NCBI RefSeq assembly: GCF_002260845.1
Contig: NZ_BEDT01000001.1
Location: forward strand, 719,436 to 783,435
Source: Pseudolactococcus reticulitermitis
Lineage (GTDB): Bacteria; Bacillota; Bacilli; Lactobacillales; Streptococcaceae
Length of the DNA stretch: 64,000 nucleotides
Direction of reading: 5' to 3'
In this document: positions 9,228 through 17,981 of the stretch, in pieces
Layout of the letters: every line of letters starts with the position of its first letter
How positions within the stretch are numbered: the stretch's first letter is position 1
Notes under the pieces: model-generated
Seen by the model: the letters and a program-made list of their open reading frames with translations, nothing else
The model's database searches: none
Told to the model about the DNA's origin: nothing
Program-made: the position numbers and the translations under genes

Positions 9228-9256
9228 ATTATATAAAGACTTTTCAGAAAAGTCAA
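9228..9256 (-). promoter_or_regulatory. glnRA promoter
   Basis: TTGACT (9251-9256), a 17-nt spacer and TATAAT (9228-9233) on the minus strand, 25 nt before the glnR GTG. The SD lies in the leader. Confidence 0.88.
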
Positions 9257-9263
9257 CGGCTAA

Positions 9264-9280
9264 TGTAAGGTAAATTCACA
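9264..9280. promoter_or_regulatory. GlnR box at glnRA promoter
   Basis: TGTAA-N7-TCACA fits the GlnR consensus TGTNA-N7-TNACA. It sits directly upstream of the -35 hexamer, unlike the glnN box, which overlaps the start site. Confidence 0.8.
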
Positions 9281-9316
9281 TCTTAGATTATCGTCGTTTG
9301 ATGTCCTTTTTACAGC

Positions 9317-9631
9317 TTAATAATCATCATTATTTCGAATGATTTCACCATGATAATCAATCATGCCGGGTGCAACCATTTGGATATCAAAGCCAGCATC
9401 TTCAAAAATATGACTGGCACGATAGGCTTTGTTGGTCGTCCGACAAATGACATAATAAGATTTAGCCGGATCTAGTTCGAACTTGCCGTCCTCGACATCG
9501 TCAATCGGAATGTTGACGGCCGTCGGAATATGAAAGCTTTCAAATTGCTCCCGCGGGCGGACATCTAAGACATTTAGACTAGGCATATCAAGTCTTTCAA
9601 ACGTTTCTAATGGCACGAGATTAAAAGTCAT
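9317..9631 (-). CDS. Single-domain rhodanese-like protein
   Basis: A 104-residue protein of one rhodanese fold: NVLDVRPREQFESFHIPTAVNIP (near 20) and an active-site loop beginning with Cys in VICRTTNKAYRAS (near 62). Such proteins carry persulfide sulfur or have regulatory roles in the cytoplasm; the acceptor is unknown. The Cys is present, so it may be catalytically active. The SD (AAAGGAGAG) is formed partly by the edge of a dispersed hairpin repeat lying between ruvB and this gene. It follows ruvB on the same strand after 77 nt and precedes the glnRA promoter; no functional link to either is evident. Confidence 0.85.
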   Translation of the reverse strand: MTFNLVPLETFERLDMPSLNVLDVRPREQFESFHIPTAVNIPIDDVEDGKFELDPAKSYYVICRTTNKAYRASHIFEDAGFDIQMVAPGMIDYHGEIIRNNDDY

Positions 9632-9642
9632 GGCTTACTCTC

Positions 9643-9736
9643 CTTTCTGCGATTTCAATTCTTGAAATCTTGAAACTTGACCTAGGCTAGCGCTCCATCC
9701 AAGCAGGGTCATTCGCGAACTTTTGTCCGCTCAAAG
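9643..9736 (-). repeat. Dispersed three-hairpin intergenic element, copy A
   Basis: This matches the tandem copies at 43143-43331 over its full length with scattered changes. Recognisable blocks are CTTTCTGCGATTTCA, TGAAATCTTGAAACTTGACCT, CGCTCCATCCAAGCAGGGTC and ATTCGCGAAC. It fills the ruvB-rhodanese gap, overlaps the last 9 codons (including the stop) of ruvB, and its other edge provides AAAGG of the rhodanese SD. Confidence 0.8.
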
Positions 9737-10752
9737 TCCTTATCATAACTGTAGCCAAAATGTTCATAGGCCTTAGCCGTTGCACAGCGTCCTTGACGCG
9801 TCCGCACCAAAAAGCCAGACTGAATCAAATAAGGCTCATACATATCTTCCAGCGTTTCGCGTTCTTCCGATATATTAACCGCAAGCGTGCCTAGACCGAC
9901 TGGGCCACCATTATACATCTCAATCATCGTTTTAAGAATTTTTTGGTCGACATAATCAAGACCTGAGGCATCCACGTCCAACATGGTCAGGGCTTGGCGG
10001 GTAATGGTGTCGTCAATCAAGCCTGTTCCTTTAATCTGCGCATAGTCTCGAACACGCTTAAGCAGCCGGTTAGCGATACGTGGCGTGCCACGGCTCCGAC
10101 GCGCCATTTCATAAGCCCCGTCACCTGTAATGTCGACCTCAAAGATGTCAGCAGTACGCTCGATAATCTCGGTCAAATCTTCTAAGTCGTAATAAGCCAT
10201 GTGAGCATTGATCCCAAAACGCGCCCGCAAGGGATTTGAGAGCATACCTGCACGCGTCGTTGCACCGATTAAGGTAAAAGGCGGCAGCTCCAAATGGACG
10301 CTACGAGAGCTATCCGAACCACCAATCATGATGTCAATGTAGAAATCTTCCATGGCACTGTAAAGCACCTCCTCGACAGACATGGACAGGCGGTGGATTT
10401 CGTCAATGAAGAGGACGTCACCAGCCTCTAGCTCATTCAAAATCGCAACCAAGTCGCCCGCTTTTTCGATGGCAGGGCCAGAGGTCTGTTTGATGTTGAC
10501 GCCGAGTTCATTGGCGATGACGAATGCCATGGTCGTCTTACCCAAACCCGGTGGGCCAAAGAGTAAGACATGATCCAATGATTCCTCGCGCATCTTCGCA
10601 GCTTTGATGAAAATATCCAGCTGTTCTTTAATTTTATCTTGACCGATATATTGGTTGAGATATTGCGGTCTCAGGGTTCTTCCGGCGAGTGTCTCGTCTT
10701 GTTCCAGATCGTCGTCCTGTAAGGCTCCTGATATTAGTTTATCGTTTTCCAT
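9709..10752 (-). CDS. ruvB: Holliday junction branch-migration ATPase RuvB
   Basis: A 347-residue AAA+ motor: Walker [10 protein letters not shown] (near 66), Walker [10 protein letters not shown] (near 115), sensor GATTRAG (near 165) and the C-terminal winged helix ([17 protein letters not shown]). It drives branch migration with RuvA at recombination intermediates. The last 8 residues (FERTKVRE) are encoded by a dispersed intergenic repeat, so the native C-terminus has been replaced or lengthened. There is no SD: an extended -10 ends 6 nt before the ATG, predicting a leaderless mRNA. It lies 91 nt after the ruvA stop, which fits its having its own promoter. Confidence 0.96.
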   Translation of the reverse strand: MENDKLISGALQDDDLEQDETLAGRTLRPQYLNQYIGQDKIKEQLDIFIKAAKMREESLDHVLLFGPPGLGKTTMAFVIANELGVNIKQTSGPAIEKAGDLVAILNELEAGDVLFIDEIHRLSMSVEEVLYSAMEDFYIDIMIGGSDSSRSVHLELPPFTLIGATTRAGMLSNPLRARFGINAHMAYYDLEDLTEIIERTADIFEVDITGDGAYEMARRSRGTPRIANRLLKRVRDYAQIKGTGLIDDTITRQALTMLDVDASGLDYVDQKILKTMIEMYNGGPVGLGTLAVNISEERETLEDMYEPYLIQSGFLVRTRQGRCATAKAYEHFGYSYDKDFERTKVRE

Positions 10753-10758
10753 ATCTTT

Positions 10759-10767
10759 ATTGTATCA
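10759..10767 (-). promoter_or_regulatory. Extended -10 abutting ruvB (leaderless candidate)
   Basis: TGATACAAT on the minus strand fits TGn-TAnAAT. Six nt (AAAGAT) separate it from the ruvB ATG, so transcription should begin at or next to the start codon. Confidence 0.6.
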
Positions 10768-10843
10768 AAAAAACGGGCATTTACGGTAATTTTTGAAGTC
10801 AGTCTCACATTTTACTCAATAAAAAAACCAATCTTGCGATTAG

Positions 10844-11425
10844 TCATTTCATCATCAATTTCAAAGCTGTTTTGATATAGCCTTCGGTTGAGTCTTGTAT
10901 GCCTTCGAGCTTTTTTTGGACTTTCTTGAGTTCAGTCGCTTTGTAGCCCAAGGCGACTAAGGCTTCTAAAGCGTCATCCAACTCTGTACTTGCTGGAAGC
11001 TGTGGTCTTGCGACGTTTGCTGCAACATTTTCAAACTTACCTTCGAGGTCTAGTACCATTTGGCTGGCTGTTTTTTTTCCGACACCCGGAAACTTGGTCA
11101 GGTATTTGATGTCGCCGCTGTCAATGGCGGTGACGAGCCCGATGTTATCGTCGGCTGCGATGATGGCGAGCGCTGATTTGGGGCCGATGCCTGAAACAGA
11201 AATCAACTGTAAAAATAAACGTTTTTCTGTCTCATCTGTGAAGCCATAAAGGGTGTGCGCATCGTCGCGGATGACTTGATGAACGTAGACTTTGATGTCG
11301 GCATTCACGAGGCTTGAAAAAACATAAGGGTTGGCAACATGGAGGAGGTAGCCAATGCCTGAAACGTCAAGCACAATATAGGTCGGCGTGATTTTGACGA
11401 GGGTGCCTTTGAGATATTCGTACAT
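10844..11425 (-). CDS. ruvA: Holliday junction DNA helicase subunit RuvA
   Basis: A 193-residue RuvA with the usual three domains: N-terminal OB fold ([26 protein letters not shown]), tandem helix-hairpin-helix motifs ([13 protein letters not shown] near 75 and [16 protein letters not shown] near 110) and a C-terminal RuvB-binding domain ([14 protein letters not shown]). It binds four-way junctions as tetramers and loads RuvB. The ATG follows AGAAGGAAATT with a TATAAT upstream, so unlike ruvB and mutL it has a leader with an SD. It lies 120 nt downstream of mutL; that gap contains a relic of the mutL 3' end. Confidence 0.96.
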   Translation of the reverse strand: MYEYLKGTLVKITPTYIVLDVSGIGYLLHVANPYVFSSLVNADIKVYVHQVIRDDAHTLYGFTDETEKRLFLQLISVSGIGPKSALAIIAADDNIGLVTAIDSGDIKYLTKFPGVGKKTASQMVLDLEGKFENVAANVARPQLPASTELDDALEALVALGYKATELKKVQKKLEGIQDSTEGYIKTALKLMMK

Positions 11426-11447
11426 AATTTCCTTCTATTATTATAAA

Positions 11448-11480
11448 TTAAAACTGAGTATGCCAGCCAACCCTTGTGTG
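11448..11480 (-). repeat. Relic copy of the mutL 3' end
   Basis: Read on the minus strand these 33 nt encode HTRVGWHTQF and a stop, nearly the same as the true MutL C-terminus [10 protein letters not shown] and stop at 11546-11578. The offset is 98 bp and the nucleotide differences are few. It is not attached to an open frame of useful length. Confidence 0.75.
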
Positions 11481-11545
11481 ATTACCAACTCACAAGCTCG
11501 TCGGCGATAAGTTAATTTGGGATGACTTAAAGATAGTGCCGACTT

Positions 11546-13471
11546 TTAGAATTGGGTATGCCAGCCACCTTTGTGTGTTTGCTGAATGCGTCTGAACATT
11601 TTTTCAAGGTCTGTGTTTGAAAAAGTGACGAGGGCTGGTCTGCCGTGGGGACAGTTATAGGGATTCTCACATTGCGCCAGCTGTTGCAACAAATCACGCG
11701 CACTGGCAGGGTCAAGATACATATTGGCTTTAATCGAACTTTTACAGGCAATCATAATCGCCAAGTCTTCACGATATTTTTTAACCGACACTTCACGCCC
11801 GTCCAATAATAGGTCAATCAATTCATAAGTGGCAGACTCGATTTCATCATCTTGCATCCAAATCGGATGTTCCCGTAAAATTAATTGTGTGTCACCGTAA
11901 GCGTCCAAAAAGACACCAGCCTCAGCGAGCAAGTCTTTTTTTTCAAGGACCGTCAGCAGGTCATTTTGTGGCAGATTGATAAAGATTGGCGCTAAAAGTT
12001 GCTGCTGATCATAATTGACTTGACCGATTTTATCGCGGTAGTATTCGTACTTCACACGTTCTTGCGCCGCGTGTTGATCGACGATATACAGCCCGTCTGG
12101 CGACTGACATAACAAATAGGTGCCGTGCATTTGCGCTAAAAATTCAAGTTCTGGGAAGGTTTGGTTGACCTTTTCGTCTGCTTCAGTTGCTAGTTCAACT
12201 GATTCGGTCATTTCGATTTTTTGCGATGGCTCAGCATCATGACCAGATTCTAAAGCTTTGACGTTAATTTCTTCTAAATCTGACAATGTCTCTGGCACTT
12301 TTTCAAAGGTCGCATTTTCTTTCACGTAGAAATCCTGACGCGCCGTATCATAATAAAGCGATTTGTTTTGCAGTGGCAACTGTGTCTGCTCAGGTTTTGA
12401 AGTTGGAAAAACTGGTTTTGTCTGCTTGGTTAAATTCTCCAACGCATCTGGAATCAAGGTTTCCGGCTGCAAAGCCTGGCTAATGGCCTTAGAAATCAAG
12501 ACCATTAACTCACGCTCCTTTGAAATTCTCACTTCTTGCTTGGTCGGGTGGACATTGACATCGGCCAAAAAGGGATCGATTTTAATGTCGATGACCGCAA
12601 TCGGAAAGCGACCGACCATGAGTTTTGAGCCGTAACCGTCGACAATCGCACGATTAATCAGAAAATTTTTGATATAGCGACCATTGAGCAAGACAGTGAT
12701 ATAATTTCGATTGGCGCGGGTCAGCTCGGGCAGGCTGATATAGCCCGTCACCTCAAAATCGAGGTCTTGCGCTGAAATCGCAATCATTTTTTTAGCCGTC
12801 GAAATGCCGTAAACACCCGCCAGCGCTTGCTTCAAATCGCCCGTGCCAGCCGTTTTCATCATCTCACGACCGTCATTGACCAGCGCGAAAGCCACCTCAG
12901 GATGCGCGAGACTCAGGCGGTTGATGATGTCCGTGATATGCCCAAGCTCCGCTTGCAAACTCTTGATGTACTTGAGGCGGGCGGGTGTATTATAGAAGAG
13001 ATTTTCAACTTTTATCCGTGTGCCGACGCGTTTGGGTGCTGGGCTATTTTGGATAATCTCACCACCTTTAGCGACGAGCAAAGTGCCACTCTCATCTCCA
13101 TTATCAGCCACCGACGTGTTAATGGTCAACTCACTGACACTGGCAATGGACGGCAGCGCCTCGCCCCTAAACCCAAGCGTCCGAATACGAAAGAGGTCGT
13201 CGACATCTTTGATTTTACTGGTTGCATGGCGCTTGAGGGCGAGCGCCACTTCATCGTGGGCAATCCCTTCGCCATTATCAATGATTTCAATTGATTTAAG
13301 CCCAGACTCCTCAATCTTGACCGTGATTTGCGTTGACTTGGCATCAATGGCATTTTCTAGTAATTCTTTCACCACACTAGCCGGTCGCTCAATCACTTCA
13401 CCCGCTGCGATTTTATTGGCTAAATTATCATCTAACTCGATGATTTTTTGATGTTTTTCCTGTTTTGTCAT
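11546..13471 (-). CDS. mutL: DNA mismatch repair protein MutL
   Basis: A 641-residue GHKL ATPase. The N-terminal motifs are [23 protein letters not shown] (near 25), DNGEGI (near 65) and [12 protein letters not shown] (near 100); a linker follows at about 345-440, then the C-terminal dimerisation domain with DQHAAQERV and the CPHGRP motif (near 610), which belongs to the endonuclease-type metal site. It coordinates repair after MutS binds a mismatch. I chose ATG 13471 because [17 protein letters not shown] then starts near the family's normal position; the longer frame from 13534 adds 21 residues and overlaps the upstream gene by ATGA. No SD precedes 13471, but an extended -10 does, predicting a leaderless mRNA. 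Confidence 0.94.
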   Translation of the reverse strand: MTKQEKHQKIIELDDNLANKIAAGEVIERPASVVKELLENAIDAKSTQITVKIEESGLKSIEIIDNGEGIAHDEVALALKRHATSKIKDVDDLFRIRTLGFRGEALPSIASVSELTINTSVADNGDESGTLLVAKGGEIIQNSPAPKRVGTRIKVENLFYNTPARLKYIKSLQAELGHITDIINRLSLAHPEVAFALVNDGREMMKTAGTGDLKQALAGVYGISTAKKMIAISAQDLDFEVTGYISLPELTRANRNYITVLLNGRYIKNFLINRAIVDGYGSKLMVGRFPIAVIDIKIDPFLADVNVHPTKQEVRISKERELMVLISKAISQALQPETLIPDALENLTKQTKPVFPTSKPEQTQLPLQNKSLYYDTARQDFYVKENATFEKVPETLSDLEEINVKALESGHDAEPSQKIEMTESVELATEADEKVNQTFPELEFLAQMHGTYLLCQSPDGLYIVDQHAAQERVKYEYYRDKIGQVNYDQQQLLAPIFINLPQNDLLTVLEKKDLLAEAGVFLDAYGDTQLILREHPIWMQDDEIESATYELIDLLLDGREVSVKKYREDLAIMIACKSSIKANMYLDPASARDLLQQLAQCENPYNCPHGRPALVTFSNTDLEKMFRRIQQTHKGGWHTQF

Positions 13472-13477
13472 GGTTTT

Positions 13478-13486
13478 ATTATAACA
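13478..13486 (-). promoter_or_regulatory. Extended -10 abutting mutL (leaderless candidate)
   Basis: TGTTATAAT on the minus strand is a perfect extended -10 (TGn-TATAAT). Only six nt (AAAACC) lie between it and the ATG at 13471. No SD is present. No good -35 is seen at 16-18 nt. Confidence 0.7.
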
Positions 13487-13530
13487 AAAAAAGCGCCTAT
13501 TTGCTTCAGCAACTTCAGTGCTCCGATATA

Positions 13531-14403
13531 TCATTTAGATAAATTAGGATAGATTTCTTGACCTTTATTCAACAATATCTCATATTCAACTTCTTCAAAT
13601 TGTTCAATTTTCCCTTCTGGAGATTGTGAAACTTGAAATGTAACAGACGATATTCCATCCTGAGTTTCAATTTTCCGAACAAATTCATCTGTATATTTAA
13701 CAATGATGCTACATTCATCTATACCTGATTTTTGTCGCAAATCTATTTTATTTAAAATATTACTTACTTTACAAAAACTTACAGTATTTAATGAAAACAA
13801 GCGTGATTTATAAACAAACAAATCACTTTCTTCTAACTCCGGTTTCCTTATTATTCTTGCTTGTTCTGAAATTGAATAATAACCAATTAACAAAAATAAC
13901 ATTGAAGCGATACTTACCAAATTATATAAATTAGCATATTGTGTAATAGATTCTAAATAATCATGTTTCAAAGCTTGATATGCCTCATTCCATGTATATA
14001 AAGGGTAATCCTTTTTATTCTTTTTTTTCAAAGTATGCTTAAAAGGCTTATAAATTTTATATTCTGATTTTGAAACAGTTGCAGACATTAAAATAAAATT
14101 AACTTCTCTATTTTCTAAATCCCAGTCTGTTAATATTTTGTATAAACAGTCATAATCATAGTATACTTTATCTCGTTTTTTTCTTTCATCATTCTCAAAC
14201 TTCAAGTCTATGGAATCAAAATATAAATCTTTTGAAATAGATTCAATTTGTCTAGCACAACCTAAAATTAGATTCGCTATTTTTAATGAGTGAACACCAC
14301 TATCAAAATTGATATCATCAAAAGAAATATCATATGACAAATCAATAATTTGTTTTTCTATTTCTTCATAGGAAACTCTATATAAATCACTTTTCTTGTT
14401 CAC
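13531..14403 (-). CDS. AT-rich orphan gene between mutS and mutL; possible HEPN-like fold
   Basis: About 290 residues from GTG 14403 (AAAAGAG upstream); a TTG at 14448 would add 15. I do not recognise the family with confidence. The protein is rich in Lys, Ile and Asn, and the DNA is clearly more AT-rich than mutS and mutL, suggesting transfer. A central stretch, [16 protein letters not shown] then [18 protein letters not shown], resembles the helical signature (Trp, ALKHD, then a hydrophobic helix) in HEPN/Abi-like proteins; the N-terminal 130 residues include [15 protein letters not shown]. No signal peptide. It breaks the usual mutS-mutL linkage, its 3' end overlapping the longer mutL frame by ATGA. 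A defence role is a guess from the fold hint and location. Confidence 0.55.
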   Translation of the reverse strand: MNKKSDLYRVSYEEIEKQIIDLSYDISFDDINFDSGVHSLKIANLILGCARQIESISKDLYFDSIDLKFENDERKKRDKVYYDYDCLYKILTDWDLENREVNFILMSATVSKSEYKIYKPFKHTLKKKNKKDYPLYTWNEAYQALKHDYLESITQYANLYNLVSIASMLFLLIGYYSISEQARIIRKPELEESDLFVYKSRLFSLNTVSFCKVSNILNKIDLRQKSGIDECSIIVKYTDEFVRKIETQDGISSVTFQVSQSPEGKIEQFEEVEYEILLNKGQEIYPNLSK

Positions 14404-14443
14404 AATTTGCTCTTTTCTAACCCTTAAATACAATGATTCACTT

Positions 14444-14533
14444 GCCAAAACCTATTTTCCAAATTTCACAAAACAGTAAATTTGATATACCAAACTTTAC
14501 TTCTCTTACGTTTTACGTATTCTAGGTTTTGGC
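14444..14533. repeat. Perfect 11-bp inverted repeat at the 5' side of the orphan gene
   Basis: GCCAAAACCTA (14444-14454) and its exact complement TAGGTTTTGGC (14523-14533) flank about 68 bp of AT-rich DNA between the orphan gene and the mutS stop. It could be a boundary of the inserted segment or a weak mutS terminator; there is no T-run. Confidence 0.5.
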
Positions 14534-14552
14534 GAGTAAACCACACAGTTCG

Positions 14553-17114
14553 TCACACCAGCTTCTTCAACTCATAAAGCTGGTTCATGGCTTCCATCGG
14601 GGTCAGATTCATGATATCAATATTTCGGACAGCTTCTGCCAACTCATCTGACCCTGTAAACAAATCGAGTTGCTGCGTCTCTGTTGCTGTATCTTGAACG
14701 ACTGTTTCGACTGGTAATTTAGGCGTATCTGCTTCTAATTCTGACAAAATCACCTTGGCACGTTTTAAGAGTGGACTAGGCAAGCCTGCAATCTTCGCTA
14801 CATGGATGCCGTAAGATTTATCGGCTGGTCCTGGCTCTATTTTATGGAGAAAGGTCACTTCACCATTCGCTTCGAGCGTCGCGACATGCACATTCTTCAA
14901 GTGCTCCAGGCTATTTTCCAGTGTAACAAGCTCATGATAATGCGTCGCAAATAAGGTTTTGGCGCCAACATGCTCATGAATATACTCAACAATCGCCTGA
15001 GCAAGTGCAATCCCATCATAAGTCGCCGTGCCACGCCCAAGTTCGTCAAACAAAATCAGCGAGTTTTTGGTCGCCCGACGAATGGCGTGATTGGCCTCCA
15101 TCATCTCGACCATGAAAGTCGACTGACCACTAATCAAATCATCCGCCGCACCGATTCGGGTGAAAATGGCGTCAAAAATCGGTAACTGGACTTGTTCTGC
15201 TGGAATAAAACTGCCGATTTGCGTCATGACAACGGTCAAAGCCAGCTCTCGCATATAGGTCGATTTCCCCGACATATTCGGTCCAGTAATCAGCTGAATC
15301 ATTGTCTCCGCATCAAATTCAATCGAATTTGGCACGTATTCCTGAGCCCCCATCACTTTTTCAACTACCGCATGCCGACCATTGATGATGTGGATTTCTT
15401 GCCCATTTTTAATGATGTCAGGCTGGATATAATGGTTGTTTTCAGCGACAACGGCTAGGGATTGGAGCACATCTATTTCAGCTATCGTTTTGGCTAGTTT
15501 TTGGATGCGAGCGATAAAGCTTTCTGTCTGATCACGCACCTGTAAAAAGAGGTCGTATTCTAAACTGGCAGAGTTTTCCCGTGCATCCAACATCTGACTT
15601 TCCAGTCGCGCTAGTGCTTCAGTACCATAGCGCTCAGAATTTTTCAAAGTTGCCTTACGAAAGAAATGGTCAGGGACTTGTTCACGATTTGAATTGGTCA
15701 CATGGAAATAATAGCCATCTTTTTTATTGTAATCAATTTTGAGATTATTAATCCCAGATTTTTCGCGTTCCTTGGTTTCAAGCTCCGCAATCCAAGTCGT
15801 GCCGTCACGCATAATCACGCGATAGTCATCTAAGGTTGGATTGAAACCATTTTTGATGATATTGCCCTCTGTAATGGTGGCAGATGCATCAGGAGCAATG
15901 GCACTCGTAATCAATTCAAACAATTCAGGCATGGGGTCAAGCTGCGTGATGAGCGAAGTCAAAATGTCAGCCTGCATCTCCGTCAACACTGCCTTAATCG
16001 CAGGCACATTTGACAGCGTCTGAGCCAGTTGCAACAAATCCTTGGGATTGGCTTTGCCAAAAGAAACGCGCGAGGCGAGGCGTTCAATATCGTAAACCCC
16101 TTTGAGCGTTTCTGTTAAGTCAGAACGTTCAAAAAAGTGGTCGAGAAAAGTCTGGATAATCGCTTGGCGCGTCTGAATGGCTGAAGCACTGACCAAGGGT
16201 CTATCAATCCAAAGTCGCAACATCCGCGTGCCCATGGCCGTCTTGGTTTCATCTAGCAACCAGTAAAGACTGCCATGCTTTTTACCCGTCCGCGCATTTT
16301 GGAGCAAGTCCAGACTTTTTTTACTGGCAGCATCCATAAGCAAGAAATCTTTGATTTCATAACGCTGAACCGCCTGCAAATGCGTCAGATGACGTTTCTG
16401 CGTTGTCATGACATAATTTAAAAGTTTTGACGCCACAGCAATCTCTAAGTCAGCTAAACCAGCATCAATCAAGTCGGCATTGTCAAAGCCTATTAATTCT
16501 TGTGAGACAAGGACGTTAAGCTGGGTTTCGAGGATTTGGCGTTGCACATCATCTGTTGACAAAGCGTAGCCTGTCACCACTTCCCGCGCTTTAAGGGCTA
16601 AGATTTCATCGACTACGGCTTCAAAATCAGCTAACGATGTCACAAAAAACTCCCCCGTTGCCAAGTCGAGATAGCTGAGGGCATAGTGTGTCTGGTCTCG
16701 GTCAATCGCGACGAGGAAATTATTTTCCTTGCCCGTGTTTAAAGCATCGACGGCAGTTCCCGGCGTCACAACTTGTACGACATCCCGTTTGACCACGCCG
16801 ACCGCTTTTTTCGGGTCTTCCATCTGCTCGGCAATGGCGACTTTATAGCCTAAATCAATCAGAATATCAATATATTGCTGGACGCTATGGTGGGGTACAC
16901 CTGCCATGGGTATCGGATTGACCGAGTTTTTATTGCGCGAAGTCAGGGTCAGCTCTAAAATTTGCGCTGCCTTGACGGCATCGTCATAGAAGAGTTCATA
17001 AAAATCGCCCATTCGAAAAAGCAAAAAAGCATCTGGATAATTTTGCTTAATATCCAGATACTGTTGCATGCCGGGGGAGATTTTTTCAGGTGGTGTTGCG
17101 GCTTTAGTTGTCAC
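14553..17114 (-). CDS. mutS: DNA mismatch recognition protein MutS
   Basis: An 853-residue MutS of normal length. The N-terminal mismatch-binding domain has the intercalating Phe in [14 protein letters not shown] (near 33). The connector, lever and clamp domains follow, then the ABC-type ATPase: Walker [12 protein letters not shown] (near 610), Walker B region [15 protein letters not shown] (near 690), FATHYHEL (near 722), and a C-terminal helical tail. It recognises mismatches as a dimer and recruits MutL. The start overlaps the upstream YlbF-like gene by 11 nt, implying coupling. Downstream, the expected mutL is displaced by an orphan gene. Confidence 0.97.
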   Translation of the reverse strand: MTTKAATPPEKISPGMQQYLDIKQNYPDAFLLFRMGDFYELFYDDAVKAAQILELTLTSRNKNSVNPIPMAGVPHHSVQQYIDILIDLGYKVAIAEQMEDPKKAVGVVKRDVVQVVTPGTAVDALNTGKENNFLVAIDRDQTHYALSYLDLATGEFFVTSLADFEAVVDEILALKAREVVTGYALSTDDVQRQILETQLNVLVSQELIGFDNADLIDAGLADLEIAVASKLLNYVMTTQKRHLTHLQAVQRYEIKDFLLMDAASKKSLDLLQNARTGKKHGSLYWLLDETKTAMGTRMLRLWIDRPLVSASAIQTRQAIIQTFLDHFFERSDLTETLKGVYDIERLASRVSFGKANPKDLLQLAQTLSNVPAIKAVLTEMQADILTSLITQLDPMPELFELITSAIAPDASATITEGNIIKNGFNPTLDDYRVIMRDGTTWIAELETKEREKSGINNLKIDYNKKDGYYFHVTNSNREQVPDHFFRKATLKNSERYGTEALARLESQMLDARENSASLEYDLFLQVRDQTESFIARIQKLAKTIAEIDVLQSLAVVAENNHYIQPDIIKNGQEIHIINGRHAVVEKVMGAQEYVPNSIEFDAETMIQLITGPNMSGKSTYMRELALTVVMTQIGSFIPAEQVQLPIFDAIFTRIGAADDLISGQSTFMVEMMEANHAIRRATKNSLILFDELGRGTATYDGIALAQAIVEYIHEHVGAKTLFATHYHELVTLENSLEHLKNVHVATLEANGEVTFLHKIEPGPADKSYGIHVAKIAGLPSPLLKRAKVILSELEADTPKLPVETVVQDTATETQQLDLFTGSDELAEAVRNIDIMNLTPMEAMNQLYELKKLV

Positions 17115-17466
17115 GATAAAGTTCCTCGTTAATTTGTGTTTCTAGGGTTTGTAGGAGATGCTGTAAGAGATCGTTTGCGGCGACCAGCTTACGGCGATAA
17201 TCTATAATCAAAGGCTCGTCATTGAGCTGGGCTTCGATTGCTTTTGAGCGCGCCATGGTCTCTTGATAAGCCTTGACTTTGTCGATTTTTTGATACAAGG
17301 TTGCTTGTTTAGCCAGCTCTTTCATCTCACTTTCAAGCGCGTATAATTCCTTGGCAGCTTTCAAGCGTTTTTCTGCTGCTTGAAAATCAAGAACTACAGG
17401 ATGTTGTGACACTTGCACTAAAAGCGCTGCAAGAGCTTGATTATAGTCAGTTTGGCTGGATGGCAT
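17104..17466 (-). CDS. YlbF/YmcA family protein
   Basis: About 120 residues, almost all alpha-helical, from ATG 17466 ([23 protein letters not shown]). The pattern fits the Com_YlbF fold: a helix pair with [19 protein letters not shown] in the middle and a long C-terminal helix. In Bacillus the relatives YlbF and YmcA form a complex with YaaT that modulates RNase Y processing; in streptococci and lactococci the role is little known. The gene starts inside the last codons of argR and overlaps mutS, so argR, this gene and mutS are read as one unit. A longer start at 17505 is possible but lies deeper in argR. Confidence 0.75.
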   Translation of the reverse strand: MPSSQTDYNQALAALLVQVSQHPVVLDFQAAEKRLKAAKELYALESEMKELAKQATLYQKIDKVKAYQETMARSKAIEAQLNDEPLIIDYRRKLVAANDLLQHLLQTLETQINEELYRDN

Positions 17467-17923
17467 CTCGTATTTCTCTTTCAAAGTTGGCAGCACTTGC
17501 CTCATCTTGACAGGTAATCAGCAAGGTATCTGCGCCCGCAATTGTTCCCAAAATCTCAGACCGATTGGACGTATCAATGGCATCTGCAACTAAATCAGCC
17601 TCACCTAAACCAGTATGCACAACGAGGATAAACATGGCACGACGCACACTTTGGGCATAGGCTGACATGGTAGCCATTAAACTCATAGCCGTTCGAATCA
17701 CACCAGTATTTTCAGGTTCGCCCTCATAGTCGAAAACGGCATAAAAACTCCCCTCATCATAACGATTTTTAATGATCCCAAGCTCCCGAATATCTCGCGA
17801 TAAGGTCGCCTGTGTCGTTGTAATCCCTTTTTCTGAAAGCCGTTGTGAGAGTTCTTCCTGTGTTTCGATTTTGTTATTTTGGATTAACTGTCGAATAATT
17901 TTTTGACGTTCTAATTTCTTCAT
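17447..17923 (-). CDS. argR: Arginine repressor ArgR/AhrC family
   Basis: 158 residues: an N-terminal winged HTH (ETQEELSQRLSEKGITTTQATLSRDIRELGIIK) and a C-terminal oligomerisation/arginine-binding domain (IVHTGLGEADLVADAIDTSNRSEILGTIAGADTLLI) carrying the DAIDTS/GTIAGADT pattern. Hexamers bind ARG boxes with arginine as co-repressor. An ARG-box-like palindrome lies directly upstream of its -10, so autoregulation is likely. There is no SD; an extended -10 ends 7 nt before the ATG, predicting a leaderless mRNA. It is followed by overlapping ylbF and mutS genes and preceded by argS 58 nt upstream. Lactococci usually carry more than one ArgR-type protein. Confidence 0.93.
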   Translation of the reverse strand: MKKLERQKIIRQLIQNNKIETQEELSQRLSEKGITTTQATLSRDIRELGIIKNRYDEGSFYAVFDYEGEPENTGVIRTAMSLMATMSAYAQSVRRAMFILVVHTGLGEADLVADAIDTSNRSEILGTIAGADTLLITCQDEASAANFEREIRDAIQPN

Positions 17924-17930
17924 AGTGTAT

Positions 17931-17939
17931 ATTATAGCA
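17931..17939 (-). promoter_or_regulatory. Extended -10 abutting argR (leaderless candidate)
   Basis: TGCTATAAT on the minus strand, a perfect extended -10, with seven nt (ATACACT) before the argR ATG. No SD is visible. Confidence 0.7.
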
Positions 17940-17944
17940 TAGAC

Positions 17945-17958
17945 TGAATATTTATGCT
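17945..17958. promoter_or_regulatory. ARG box candidate at argR promoter
   Basis: TGAATATTTATGCT matches TGAATWWWWATTCA at 12 of 14 positions. It lies just upstream of the argR extended -10, a position suited to repression by ArgR. Confidence 0.55.
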
Positions 17959-17981
17959 GTTATCATTTTTAGCGTCAAGCC

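Noticed and set aside
12827..13451. Long plus-strand frames (143 and 155 codons) inside mutL
   Set aside because: They are opposite strongly conserved GHKL ATPase motifs and have no recognisable protein features.
13472..13534. A 21-residue longer MutL N-terminus starting at 13534
   Set aside because: It has no SD, overlaps the orphan gene stop, and MutL normally begins just before the KIIEL stretch; the promoter hexamer also lies inside this segment.
13531..14533. A prophage or chromosomal island at mutS-mutL
   Set aside because: Only one gene is present; no integrase, replication or packaging genes and no clear attachment repeats flank it.
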